From assembly GCF_000003195.3 (NCBI RefSeq), contig NC_012876.2, positions 60,258,407 through 60,322,406 on the forward strand: a stretch of 64,000 nt of DNA, given 5' to 3'. Shown in pieces: positions 11,047 to 23,482 of this stretch (the first letter of the stretch is position 1; each line of letters begins with the position of its first letter). Both the position numbers and the translations under genes were made by a program. Source of the stretch: Sorghum bicolor. Its lineage: Eukaryota > Streptophyta > Magnoliopsida > Poales > Poaceae. Under the pieces are notes generated by a model. That model was not told the DNA's origin. It was given only the letters and a program-made list of their open reading frames with translations, and ran no database searches.

Positions 11047-13112
11047 ATAGTATATAAAAGCTCCGTATTTGTAGCGCTGTAGATCGATGGAGAGGCTAGC
11101 TCACTGCACCTATGGAGTGGTAGGCAAATTTATTAATTAAAGGCTCAATGCAAGATAGATGAAGACATAGTTCGGCCTTCGAGTGGATGGAATTCATATG
11201 CAAACTGCCAACGACCTTTTCTCTTTGAGCGTGAGAGACTGTCTGAATGAGATAGATAGATAAACAGATAGTGTTTGTTAGGCATGGATGCAGTTAAAAA
11301 TATCTGACTAGCAGTTAAAAAATATCTGTATTGCATGGCATACGCCGATTATGTACATTTCAAGAAATCAAACGATCAAAACTTTGACCAAATATAATTA
11401 AAAAATATTACATATAAACATCATTAGATTGATCACACCATATATTTTCATAATGAACATATTTAAAAATATAAATGTTGATACTATTTTTTATAAATCA
11501 ATCAAAGTTGAGATTGATTGACTTTTTGAAATACAAGACCAAGATTTATTTTGGACGGGACACATTGTGAGGATGACAGCTATTAGGATTGTAATGTCCA
11601 AACGCATCAAGTTGCAACTAGAAAAATACGTGTTGCCATTTTCTACAGAGTCCCAGACTCGTGTCTTTTGCTCCAGATGCAGTGCATGCTTACTTCGCAT
11701 TAACCACACCTACATCTATAGCTCTACCAGATTAGTCACATCACTTAGACGTGCAATTGCACATACAGACAGTATCGTGTTGCTACTGCCAGGGTGCCAG
11801 CCAATAATAAGCATACTAGTTTGAGCAAGCTCTCTGTTCTCTTGTCAGTACAAGATGCAAAGCCATCAACATACTCTAGATTTCACCTCAGATCCGCTTA
11901 TTCACGGCAGCTTGCACACGCAATCACATTCAGATTCACAGGTTAAAACCTTTCCCGGATACATCCAAACGATGTTCATGCTCTCTGGATGGAAGTGATC
12001 TCCTCCTCCTGGGCACAGCATTGCTCATGCTCTGCCCAAGACGGCAAAACATCCACATAGTTCCATAACAACAAGTTGCTCTACCGACAGACCCCGGATC
12101 CAGTCAGTCCAAAAACAAAACATGTAGCAATACTAGATGCAGGAGTAGTGCGAGCTGCATGCAAATCAAGGAAGTCTCTCTCACCCAAAAGCCGGTACTG
12201 CCTCTATCAGATGCTGCTGCAAGTGCCATTGAATCAATCCATCCCGTCAGCAAAACGGCAAGCGTGATGTGGCCGGCGACAGCGTCAGGCTTCGTCTACA
12301 TGAGATGAACGGACGGCTCTCTTCTTCCAGGTTCAATGGCCGATGAACAGAACAGAACAGGTCGCCTCGTCGTCGTCACCCGCCCCCAGATTGGCGATTA
12401 CCATGGGCGGCAGGCAACGGTCCCGGGACATCTTGTCTTGTCTTAAACCGGTTTTGCCTGCCTTGCTGATACAACAGCACGCCACAGTTTCAGGATGGCA
12501 CAAGCAACGGCTCATGCCTGCTTGCTTGTCGCTTACTCCAGATAGCCAACAACAGAGCACACTGTTCGTTGTGAGCAGCAGCATACTACCTCAGATTTAG
12601 ACGGCTCACATCTGCAAGTACCCTCCAGGCCTCCACTTATGGCATTGCTTGGAGCTGGACATGATTCTGTTTTGGAACCCAACAACAGACTGTACCTGCC
12701 TGACTGATCCGTACACGCACAGGAAGGCTGGGCATCTGGAATCATGATGTTGCACTGCACACCTCCAACACTCCATCCAGCCATCCAGGACGGACAAACT
12801 TCAGTCTTTTCTTGTTATCTTACCCCATTCAGCAGGACACTCTCACTGTCCAGCAAGTTTTCGACAACTCAGGCCAGTCTCACATGCATCTCAGATAAGC
12901 TCGCACAAGGATAGCACACTTAGATGGTAGCATCAACAACTTAAACTATATCAAACGACATTACAACTTCCTTTCCGACCTTACATTTTTTCTCTTTAGA
13001 ACAGATACAGACACAAGGTTAGCACACAACAACTTTTTTCTTTAAACGAACAACTTCTTTTGCCTCAAACTCCCACTAGTTAGCAACCGACCTTTCTCAG
13101 CTGGAACCATCA
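11047..13112. other. Intergenic region plus 3' flank of the nucleotidyltransferase gene
   Basis: No supported gene. A Stowaway-like MITE relic lies near 11350-11560 (repeated 'tcaaa.ttga..aaatataa' segments with a degraded 'gacgggac' end). About 12,900-13,112 is expected to be the 3' UTR of the minus-strand gene that ends at 13113; this is inferred from position only. Confidence 0.5.
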
Positions 13113-16100
13113 TCACCAGAAACCCGGACCAAAACCATATGGCGGCCTCTGCACAAATCTATTGTCAATGCGCGGCACTTGCTGAGCACTACTGATACCG
13201 AATGGGTGAAGAAACCCATTTGCCATGGGATGGCGGATGGGTGGAGGGCCAAAGAAAGCCTGGCCTTGATGCTGCAGCTGAATACCAGGATTGAAATGAA
13301 GGAAATTACCCTGTGGTTGACCTAACAATCCTTGATGAGGATGAGGATGAGGATAGGCTGGATGCAGATGTGGCGGTGGCAACCCATAACCAAAAGCAGA
13401 AGGGCTGATCAGGTGCTGAGGTATATGCGCAAACTGATCAACAATTGGCTGGGTGGACCGATGTGCTTGGGGGATAAAAACAGGACGAGGCCTTGAACTA
13501 GAAACATGAGTATTAGCAGCACGGCCAGTGGATACAGTAGCCTTCACTTTCTTTTGTTGCACATGACTGCTTCCTGAGTCAGGTCTCACCTTGCTGCTCT
13601 TCTTCTTACCTTTCTGTCCACGAGGGATGATTAGCTTCTCCAGCCCAAGGGACTTCTCTTGATCAAGAGGCTTCTTGTTATCCTTCTGGATGGGGGAAAT
13701 TAATGTCTTATCCTGCACAAGGGGCTTCTTCTTGTCATCTTTCTGGCCACGAGAAATGACTAGCTTATCCTGGTCAAGGGGCTTGATCTTCTTATCATCT
13801 TTCTGAATGGGAGAACTAACTGACTTCTCCTGATCAAGGGGCTTCGTACCATCTTTCTGACCAGGAGATATGGCTAGTTTATCCTGCTCAAGAGCCTTCT
13901 TCTTCTTAGCGTTTTTCTGAATAGGGTTAGTGCTTGTCTTATTTGGATTAGCACGCTTCCTCTTAACAGTTTTCTGACAGGGATTAGTGACTGGGTTAAC
14001 CTGGTTCAAAGGCTTAAACAACAGGGCCTTTAGCTTGGGCGCAGCAATTTTACCCTTAGAAAACTTGCTCAAATCAGAAACAGTAGCCCTTAGGCATTCA
14101 CAGATTTTCTGCATCTCCTTCATCCCTACCGATCTGGCAAAATTCTGAGATCGGTCCAAGAAGTCCTCAACCTGCATGAATTGTTTCGCTACATAAACAA
14201 AGTTTTGCATGCGCTGTCCAATACAATGTTAAACCAAAATTCATAGGAGAGACTTACATTCAAGTTGCCAACACCCTTCGCCCAGGTCTTCGATATCCAT
14301 GACCCTTCAAAATTGCTCGCACAGAGCCCTTGTTCCCATAAACCCTCCACTGACACTAGCTGCACCAGACAAGGCCAAGAGTATATGCAAGTGAGCAGAA
14401 TGAGCCACAATAATGTGTAAACTTTGTCAAAAAAATACAGTTTTAACATATATGCAGCCACAATACCAAAAAGAAACAGAACTAGAATTTAACTGTAGCT
14501 AGCTACATGTTAGAAGAGCGATTTTTTTTAAAAAAAAAACAACCTAGGAGGAACGGAACCTGCCAGCATTTTATTAATTAAGAAGAAACAATTATCATAT
14601 GACATCAATTGTCTTAATGGAAGTTTACAGGGGGGCTGGTACCCTCCTTAGAGGGTTGCATGCGATTGACATCAATTGTCTTAATGGAAGTCAGGTTCAT
14701 ATGTTGTGTCGAGAACACAGTTGATGTATGATAGGTTTTTTCTGTAATCCAAGTTCTGATGTGTTCCGGAACTTATATATGTTGTATGCATAGTGTCCTG
14801 AATGGTGTTTTTTATGGTTCCCATTTTATATTATTTGAAACTGAAAAAATATGCTAGAATAGCATGGACTCCAGGCTAGACAGGTTATATAATCAGCAAC
14901 CATTGAACAGAAAAAAATTGAATCCGTAGCTTCTACAAAACTGAGAAATTATGCTATATAATAGCATGGACTCCTGGAGATGCGTTATTCTGCTTCACAT
15001 AAAATATCAAACTACAAAGACAAAGTTTTTATTGGACCATCGAAACATGGGTTGCCGTTAGTCTCTGTTTGGGGAAGATCTGGCAACTGAAACTAACGAT
15101 GCAGATAACGAGGGCACCAGCAACCTGGGCTTCCTTGTCCACAGTTTCCTAGATGGATGTTATCATGCCTGGTGAGATGAATGAATTATGTCACCAGGTG
15201 TGAGTGTGTGACCGTGTGATAACTCTGCCCTCTGAGAAAAATAGGATAGTATTTAATACTAATTAAATTGATTGTTTATCTGATCAGATTTAAATTTGAC
15301 AGGTCTCATGTTCCCACAGGTTATTATTCTTTTGTCAATCAAGTGTAGAATCTCCGAAAAAAAAAAGTGTGCATTATTTATACTAAAAAAAGCATAATAG
15401 AAAATCATCAACTCGTGCCTATTGGTCCAAACATAAAATGAAATATTGACATGTGACAAACATAAATAGAAGGTAAACTTTAAACAACTCACTTTATTCA
15501 TTAGTGATACAAAAAGTTCAGTAATAGACTCTTTATTGCTGTCCCCAAAACCCTCGAATAGCGATACATTCTTCTCAATACTTGCAAAATCTGTACCATC
15601 TGCAAGAGGATAGAAACTATCATATTACTATCTATATCTTGATGATAGCATGATGATCCCAGAAAATGCAGTCAAGGGAGAATGGCATGTGCTCAGATTT
15701 GAGTACCTTTCAATATGGCAGAAAATGCAGGTAATATTGGAGGACGCCTTGTCTGCAATCCACATTATACAATTTAGTGAGCACATCTATTTTTTTCCTA
15801 GTTCAAATATTAAAGAGTGTTTCCTCAACAACCCTCGTATACATTCAGATTACAAATCTATTATGGAAATTCCATATGAAGAGTGAAACTACTGGTCAAT
15901 CTACTCATGATCATGCAGGTTGACAGATATCAAACAAAAGTAACTGAGTCAGTTTACCTGCAAATGGAAAGCAACTAAAGAAATAATTGCCATGGAGCTC
16001 ATTGTTCGATCTTTGGGGCAGTTAACATCATGTACCTTAGCCCAGAACTTCATCTGTAGAATAAACACTAGCTGTTATCATATCATGTATATGAGGAGAT

Positions 16101-19100
16101 TCATCTTACTTAGCATCTCAATCTAAACCAAGATATCAAGACAAAGAATCACAATACCAGATAACAAAGTATCCGGAATCTTTTATCAATTGATGAAATA
16201 AATTTAAATATCACTGATCTTGACATCCCATCCTTGTTTTCTACTGAAATATCACACTCTACACCAGTTTTCTGATCAATAACCTTCAGTACAGGAACTC
16301 TAGCAGTCACAATAGGTGAAACACCATGACAGAGACCTTGACCTGAAATTAGTAAGATAAAAAAAGAGTTAATTTCACAAAACTACAACTACTGTGATAA
16401 GGAACTACAACTTCTGTTGCTCATTTCATAAAACTACAACATTGACCCCTAGTAACAAGCAACTACAGCTCTCAAGAAAACCAGTTGTGTGGCCCACTAA
16501 GACTATTCTCTATTTGGATGGCAGGTTATTGTGAAATGGTCACCGTTAGATTGTCACTAATGGTTGTCGTTTTGTGAAATTAATTCAGAAAGATATATTA
16601 GACAAGACAAAGCGTAACATTGCCATCAAAAGTTTCTTGCTAATTGCCTCGTCACATCCAATATGCACAGGGATGAAAATTTCATTGGCATTAACAACAT
16701 TAATTGGAATGAAAACTTTGCTGGCTAATTTTCCTAACTTTTTCCCGCACTACACCCCTCTCATATCAATCCTACCCTTCAACCTTATCATCAAGAAAGA
16801 ATCCAATTATACAAGTGCCCATATAATAAAATAATACAAAGCTGTTTCCAAGCCAAGATCGCCATCCCAACACAATGTCCTTATAGTAATTTCACAACTG
16901 ACAACTCACAACAACAATGAAACATTACAGGAAAATTAGTGCAAATAGCCTCTGTAGGATATTAGTGGCACGGTGTTTTTTACATGGGTGTGTTTGGATT
17001 GATGATTTTCACAGAAGCAAATATTGAACTCAATGCAGGAGCCTATCTAAGGTGAGTTGAAGCATATGCATTACACATTTAGCTTTTCCTTCAAAACAAT
17101 AGTAACACACACATGGTGTCGCCACTGTATCAGAAATTTTGAAAAAATATTTCAAAGCAATTTTTATTGTGCATATATTTGTGTTACAGCTCCATGCACA
17201 TGCTGGTGCAAGCTAGCAGAAACTGCAAATCCAACTTCTCTAATTACTATAATACTATTGCTGGAGCTATTGTTTTCTCAGATGGACCTTTATGGTCACT
17301 TCAAGATTACTTCGCTCATATATGAAGTCACTAGATCTGTTTCATTCTCTTATTCGATTCTATTAGCTCTAAGTCTTAATGTGCAAGTAATTCATGCAAT
17401 GGATAAGAATAAGAAAATCTAGAAGGGACAAAAAATTTGTTAAGGGAGATGTGAGATGTGCTTAGAACAATAATTACGCTGATGAGAAAATAGAACATTT
17501 GCAAGCTTCCTAATAGCATAAATCTTGTTCCTGCGAGGATACTGATCATTTGTATCAGTATTAAAGTTGATAGAGAGGTCCAGGTCACTTTTAGGAGTAA
17601 ATAGATCCATTATGAAAGATCCAAATGGTTCCACAATTGGAAGCCCATTATTTTTACCTGAAAAGTAACACCAACTGTGAACTCAAAGTATTTTAAATGG
17701 AAAGCAAAGACTTCCTAATAAAAGTGGTAGCTAAAATTCCAAAGATCACACTATCAACTAACACTAACAAGAGGTGCGCTTGGCTGGAATGCAACACAAT
17801 TGTAACGAAGTTCTAATAAAAATTCTGAAAACGCAACAGGCCATCAATTAAACCAGGTTCATAATTTCAAGTGCGCTTCCATCATATAGGGGACAGAATT
17901 TTCTTTATATGTTCTCCTACCATTTGAAGCATAAATATTTAAGCTGATAAGATATCCTTAAATAAGGTGTATGGTGAAACCCTATTCTGCTGTTGCATAC
18001 TTATCCATAAACTTTCATGTGTTTTAAAGAGGTATTATTGGTTCATCACTTCATCAGTCAAACACATGCCTGATGCATATGCACTTATGATTTGCATGAT
18101 AATATGCATCCTGCAACCATTCATGAATGTGATCCATTTTTTGGTCCAGAGCAAGTTTGGTTTTTGTACAAATGTCTATAAAATGTAAATAAACATCTGG
18201 TACAATTAACAATGATCTCAAGAGCACATTACATGAATACGAATCCTTGACCCCCCATGATTCCATACAAACAAAAAAATCATTTTTTTCTCAAACATGC
18301 ATGAGAACTATCTTACCAAAAATTCCTTCAGCGATTTTGTTGAAAATGTTAATCATATGATATCGGTGTTCATAGTCCACTGGCTGTGGTTGCAATGATG
18401 CATAGGTGTCCTGCAATAATTCCTCTAGAACTGGAAGCAGAGAAGGATCAATGACACATGCTTCTGATTCGATCTCACACCTTTCTGCATGGCTGCGTAA
18501 TGCTGCATGTTATCCAAAATTTAGATCAGACACCAAATATATAGAACTTTCAGGTGCAGGTCCTCCTAGGTGGCAAGTACAGTAAGAAATATCTTTGTAG
18601 TTTGTACGTAACTATTTGTCTTTTGCATGCTCAGATAGGCAACAAATTTGCGCTCTTAAAAAGTTATATCTGTACCGAAGACTGAAGCAACTAAAGCAAC
18701 ATTAAGCAAGAGATTATAGAATGAACCTACTATGACTCCTAATAGTTAATGTAACGAGCTACACGTGCACAGAACGGTTACATGATACGGGTGTCGGTGT
18801 TCAGTTCAGAAACAGGTGTCCAATATGGCAGGATTTTAGGGAAATGACAAATACCAATTGGGATCCAACATTGGTGCAGGGTATCTGACTCGCAAAAAGA
18901 TTTGGACACTGTTGTTCGTGTAACACGTGTAACGGTCTAAGACTGTCCATGATTGCATTCATTATCCGGATGCACACAACAAAAACACAATATTTGGATG
19001 ACCTTGACCATCCAATCAGGAATGATATCACCAAAAATATTGAAGAGAATCTATGCTTCCAAACTTCCACAAGGAAAGAAGAAAGCATTTCTTTCAATCA

Positions 19101-19949
19101 GGAAGGTTTTTTTTTTCAAACCGAACAGCAGACAGTACAGTTTCATGTAATAACTTGCCACATTGCAATACTTTGGCATTCTATCTATAGTTCTATTCTA
19201 CAAGACCGCTCAATGAACATACGGGTCACTGGTAAGCAGCAAGCAAGTGTAGAAAGACCGCAGGTAAGCAGATAGAAATGTGTCTAGGCTTCCAAACTTT
19301 CACAAGGAAAGAAGAGTGCAGTGGAAGGGATGCTGAATGCTATCTCTTTCTCCTTCGGCGAGGAAGGTTCTTTTTCGAACCACACAGTTGCATTAACACC
19401 CTGACATTGTATGTACTATAGTTCTACTCTACAAGACCACTCCATGTATCTACAGTGAGAGCAGCAAGCAAAGAAAGTGTAGAAAGGCCGAAGGTAAGCA
19501 GACAGAGATGTGTAAGCAAAGGAAGTGTAGCAAGGCCGTGGGTAAGCAGATAGAGATGTGTACCTGGGGAATCCCATGAGATTGCCACAGCGGGCCTGCA
19601 CGATGGCAAAGAAAACAAAGCTCAAACACACGAAAAGCCCAAGAAATCTAGGTTTGCCATCATACGCAATCAGCACAACGGCGTCACGGCGGTTTCTTCT
19701 GATCTAGCGGAGGAAATCCTACCCACGGCAAACCTGTTCGTATCTAATGGGCAGAAATAAGTAAATAACCTACTAGAATCGTGCATCGGCGTATCGAATT
19801 TCATCACCAGAGAAAAAGATAAGCAACCGAATCGAACAGTGAGTAAGGGGGGCGAGACGAAGAACGAACTTGGGACGGCGATCCCCGTCCAGGAGAGCGG
19901 AGGCTTCGGGTCCTAAAGGAACCGGAGGCGAAGCGGCGGCGGCCGCCAT
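13113..19949 (-). CDS. Terminal nucleotidyltransferase, HESO1-like (TUTase/non-canonical poly(A) polymerase)
   Basis: Ten exons, complement(13113..14171, 14258..14359, 15493..15599, 15707..15752, 15958..16053, 16158..16342, 17478..17657, 18317..18502, 19564..19595, 19870..19949), 690 residues. All phases are consistent; the two 5'-most exons are the least certain. The Pol-beta nucleotidyltransferase motif is GS at 112-113 with D124 and D126 (PFGSF..SDLDLS), and the third Asp is D190 (VECDISVENKDG). A central/PAP-associated region follows (KFWAKVHDVN, residues 222-268), then SVEGLWEQGLCASNFEG and VEDFLDRSQNFARSV, which match the order in Arabidopsis HESO1 as I recall it. Family role: adds U (or A) to 3' ends of small RNAs or mRNAs. 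The C-terminal half is Lys-rich with about five degenerate 18-20-residue repeats, then a Pro/His/Gln/Gly-rich tail ending GFGPGFW. Enzymatic base preference cannot be read from sequence. Confidence 0.88.
13620..13930 (-). repeat. Coding minisatellite in the nucleotidyltransferase gene
   Basis: About five imperfect repeats of 54-60 bases encode variants of K-PLDQDKLVISRGQKDDK. The units alternate between SPIQKD and S/PRGQK(D) forms. They lie in the lysine-rich linker between the catalytic region and the C-terminal tail. The frame is kept, so the array is part of the protein. Confidence 0.8.
19047..19560. repeat. Intronic tandem duplication (period about 233) plus a partial third unit
   Basis: Copy 1 starts near 19051 (ctatgcttccaaacttccac) and copy 2 near 19284 (ctaggcttccaaactttcac). 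A 50-base partial third unit (gtgtag.aaggccg..ggtaagcagatagagatgtg) starts near 19512 and ends next to the splice donor of the small second exon at 19564. It lies entirely within the nucleotidyltransferase intron. Confidence 0.75.
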
Positions 19950-22850
19950 CCAATCGTACTAAGATCGGCAGCCGTCGGGATCGGCGGGAGCGAGCACCGC
20001 CGCGCCCGCGCGCGCCGGCTTAGCACGTCGGTCGGGCGAGGGTGGATGAGGGGGAGGTTGCTCGGGGAAAAAAGGGTCAGAGCAAGTCTTTATGTCCAAC
20101 GACAACGAGGCCTATGCTGTGTGGACCCCGCAGCGGAAGTGGTAACGGAAACCGAAGGGTCTCGTCTCGCCCCTAGTTCTTTCTGTGAGGCCTAGGAACG
20201 TCTCGCCCCTAAGAAAGCGCGCCTCAATAGTCAATACGTGGGGCAAGCCCGCCGCAAATTCTTTAAACCTTAGGGAGTAAAAGAGATCGAGAAATATTTG
20301 TTTAGGGATTTATCTGCTGTATCTATTATCTATCTAATCTTTTTCTTATATATCTATATACTCTTATACTATAAAAGAGTATACTATAAAAGACCAAAAG
20401 AATTGACAATACTATTATCTATCTACTCTTTTTCTATCTACTCCTTTTCTATATATTATATCTATACCTATAAAAGACCAAAAGAATTGAAAATAACTTC
20501 CATCCAAAAGTTTTTACTCACATTATTATATTATAACCCTTAGCTAATTTCTTGCCTTAAGAGCATATCTAAGAGATTATTTTGTAAATGTAAATATGGC
20601 TACTATTAGAAAAAAAAAAACCATCTTAACAAACTTTGTATATGGTATTCCAAATCTGACATTACACCATCCCTGAATTTTTGATCTCCATGTGCCGCTC
20701 GCCATCTAGACTTTTCTTCACGCCAGGCCTGCCCCCTTCTTTCCGCGCGCTACCTCCTTCCCACACGGACGTGATCCCGCCCACGCTATCGTCGGCTTGC
20801 TCCACCCACTCATGGCCCTTTGCGCTCGTTCCTCAATCACTGGCGGCACCGTATCCCTGCCGCCCAATCTGATATCCTTCCTCCCGAACCATCGTCGTCC
20901 TTACCGTAGCACAATGTCCATGCCTCCTACTCCTTTGCATCGTCTATTGCCATGAGGTCACGCGTCATACTCGTCTTCGTCGTAGCCATCGTACAGCTGC
21001 TCCTCCTTGCATTTGTCGCGTGCACCGCCGATGGAGGCGGGTGTGCGAGTCTGACAGTGCGATGGCGCAGGGCGACCACATGGGCCAAGGCGCTCAATAT
21101 CACGGTGTTCTTCTCCATCTTGGTGTGAGGTGGTGGATTGTCAAGGGTTGGCCTGATCTTGCGACCGTGAGGAGATGAGATGGACATTAAGACGAAGAGA
21201 TTGTGGTAGACTTCACTTTAAGTTGCAATAGTTTACATTAAGCTGTGAATTTCATGAACAACAACTCTTAGTCCTATTGTCATAAAAATTGTGGATTCTA
21301 TGTGACCGTGAGGAGAAGAGATGGACATTAAAGTGGTGAGATCACTGCAGAGTTCACTTTAAGTAGTAGTAGTTTATATTAAGAGCCTGTTTAGCATAGC
21401 TCACAACAATTCTATTGATTTGAGAACTTTGCAATGAAGATGAAGGAATAAGAACTATTCCAGTATGTGTTTTGGGTAAAGCCAGACAGAATAATGATCG
21501 GCTTTAGAAAAAGGTTGTGTCTTTGCTGGCATATCTAGCTGACTTTCAGCTAAATACAGGGAAGTCAGAAGCAGCATTCTTAAGCAACCATCTTTTCATA
21601 AAAATCAATAGCCGAGATTATTTCAGTGCTAACCTTGACCTCCAGGAGAAGGTACACTTTAAAATATCATCTAAGTGAATATTTTCTTACGTTTGGCATG
21701 AGATACAAGGATGGGAACGGATGAGATAGGTGATGTGGTGCCTCACGGCCTAAACTCTGCTGCTGGTTGTTTTATAAACCTTCTTGCATGGATTCTTGGC
21801 TATTTTAGTTCAAGAGATAGCAAGGAGCATGCAACTAGAGCCATATAGAATGACTAAGAGAAAAATGAGATGCAGGTATCATTAGGAGCACAGCCTGTGC
21901 CACCAAGTCATTGCTTAGGTAATCGATCAGTTTCATCGAGGCTAAAAATTTTTTGTGTCACATTGGATGTCATATGGAGGTATCACACAAATTATTTATT
22001 TAAATACATAACAAAATGGGTGTATTCAAAAAGTTAAAGCGACTTATAATTTGGAATGGAATGAGTATTCTCTAAAACATGCGACCTTTTCGGAGCCTCG
22101 CATTACCTAGGAGGCTAGGACCTTTGTTGAACAAGCCTCCATGGATTGCAGAGGGGCGTTGCTCTGTATTGTGATCCATGCGAGCGGCTGCACGCCAGAT
22201 GTTTCACGAACAACCAGACAGAGCGAGCCATAGAAAGGGGTTTCTCTTTCTACTTTGGCGAGAGCAGCATCTAGATCGTAGACGCATTGCTGTCAGTGTC
22301 TAGCGCTGGCAAGGATGCAACACACATATGGTGCTAGTGAACTTCCTCTACCAGATGTTCTCGAGAAGGGGAAGGCACCCATCAAATGAACACATTCGTG
22401 CAGGAAGAGGCGCCACATGCTAGAAGGAGCCACCGAGCGCACGATGGCGAGCGAAGCTAACTATCCATAAATCATGACTGGTATTTGCAGGATGGTGAGC
22501 AACTAAATTTAGAGAGGAGGTTGGCAAATTTGTGGGAGACATTTTTTTCAATACGCTATATTTAGCTTTGCAAAGCAAATTAGCCAATCTATTAGAGATA
22601 CTCTTAGATACTTAATAATCATCATCATACTGGGTGTGCTACTAAGGGTTTCAGGTTTATTTGTTTGCAAGATGTGTTCACACGCCAACTGAACTCTTGA
22701 ATGGAACTAAACCAAGGTTTTATATATTGTCTCAACTCATGAATGTAGATATGTCGCATAACCACAAACACGTACGTATCACATGTGCATAGCTACTATT
22801 TTAATTAAACATCAATATATATGTCGATTTATTTTGGTTCAAGTTGTTGC
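19950..22850. other. Intergenic, repeat-containing, no supported gene
   Basis: Contains the GC-rich promoter/5' flank of the nucleotidyltransferase gene (to about 20,250), a small duplicated 'ataaaagaccaaaagaattga' segment at 20,385-20,500, a GC-rich fragment at 20,690-21,180 with no lasting frame, and a tandem duplication at 21,162-21,385. A solo end resembling the 40,020/52,740 MITE family (gcctgtttagcatagctcacaac) lies near 21,385. Confidence 0.5.
21162..21385. repeat. Tandem duplication, period 142 bases
   Basis: 'gaccgtgaggaga.gagatggacatta' followed by 'cactttaagt..agtttaattaag-like' sequence occurs at 21162 and again at 21304. Non-coding. Confidence 0.65.
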
Positions 22851-22998
22851 GTGAGTCTATTACAATCGTTACTGATGTTGGCCGTAGCATCCAAACCGAT
22901 TAGGAGTGGCAATGCATGTAAAATTAGAGTTGCAATAGGTATACTGATTAGAGATCATACTAGACATTTTGATTAGGGTTGAAGCAGTCATACCAGTT

Positions 22999-23482
22999 AG
23001 GGGCTTGTTTAGGACTGCTCTCTTTTTTTTAGATCACGACTTCACTTGTTTTTCATTAAGAAGAAGAGCCGAGAGAACAGCAAAGTAACCAAAACAAAGG
23101 ATTCACAAGTAATCCAAGGATTACCAACGAAGTCTCCAACAAAAACGAAAAGCAAAAAACATAAAGGAAGGGACCCTCCACCTGTCAACCCTACAGCTGA
23201 TTGAACCAAATGCAAAGAACTTAACACTTTGAAGCTAGCAGTGAAGTGAAGTCGTAGATGAAAACAACGACAAAGCATCCATTAGAAACTTCTGGTGACA
23301 AAGTTTGGGACTGGTCTACAAACTCTACTCCACAAACTTCACCATAGAGTAGTTTCAGAGTTTCTTGAGCACCTCTTTAGGTGCTCTCATAACTTCACCT
23401 TTTTCTCTAAAGCAGAGCTTATAGAGTTGCACCTGTTTGGCTATAACACATGCATGGAGCAGAGTAGTTCCAAATAGGCCCT
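22999..23482. mobile_element. MITE split by a LINE fragment
   Basis: Ends GGGGCTTGTTTAGGACTGCTC and CCAAATAGGCCC are inverted repeats. The interior (ctctactcca..caaacttcacc, 'agcacctctttaggtgctct' hairpin) is of the type found in grass MITEs. Removing 23022-23307 restores a continuous element. Exact termini are approximate. Confidence 0.6.
23022..23307 (-). mobile_element. 5'-truncated LINE-like 3' end
   Basis: Starts on the plus strand with a T8 run, so it is a poly(A)-ended element on the minus strand. It is flanked by near-identical 10-base sequences GGACTGCTCT (23012) and GGACTGGTCT (23308), which fit a target-site duplication. Length about 285 bases with no intact domain. The LINE assignment rests on the tail and duplication, not on protein sequence; a SINE is possible. 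Confidence 0.5.
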
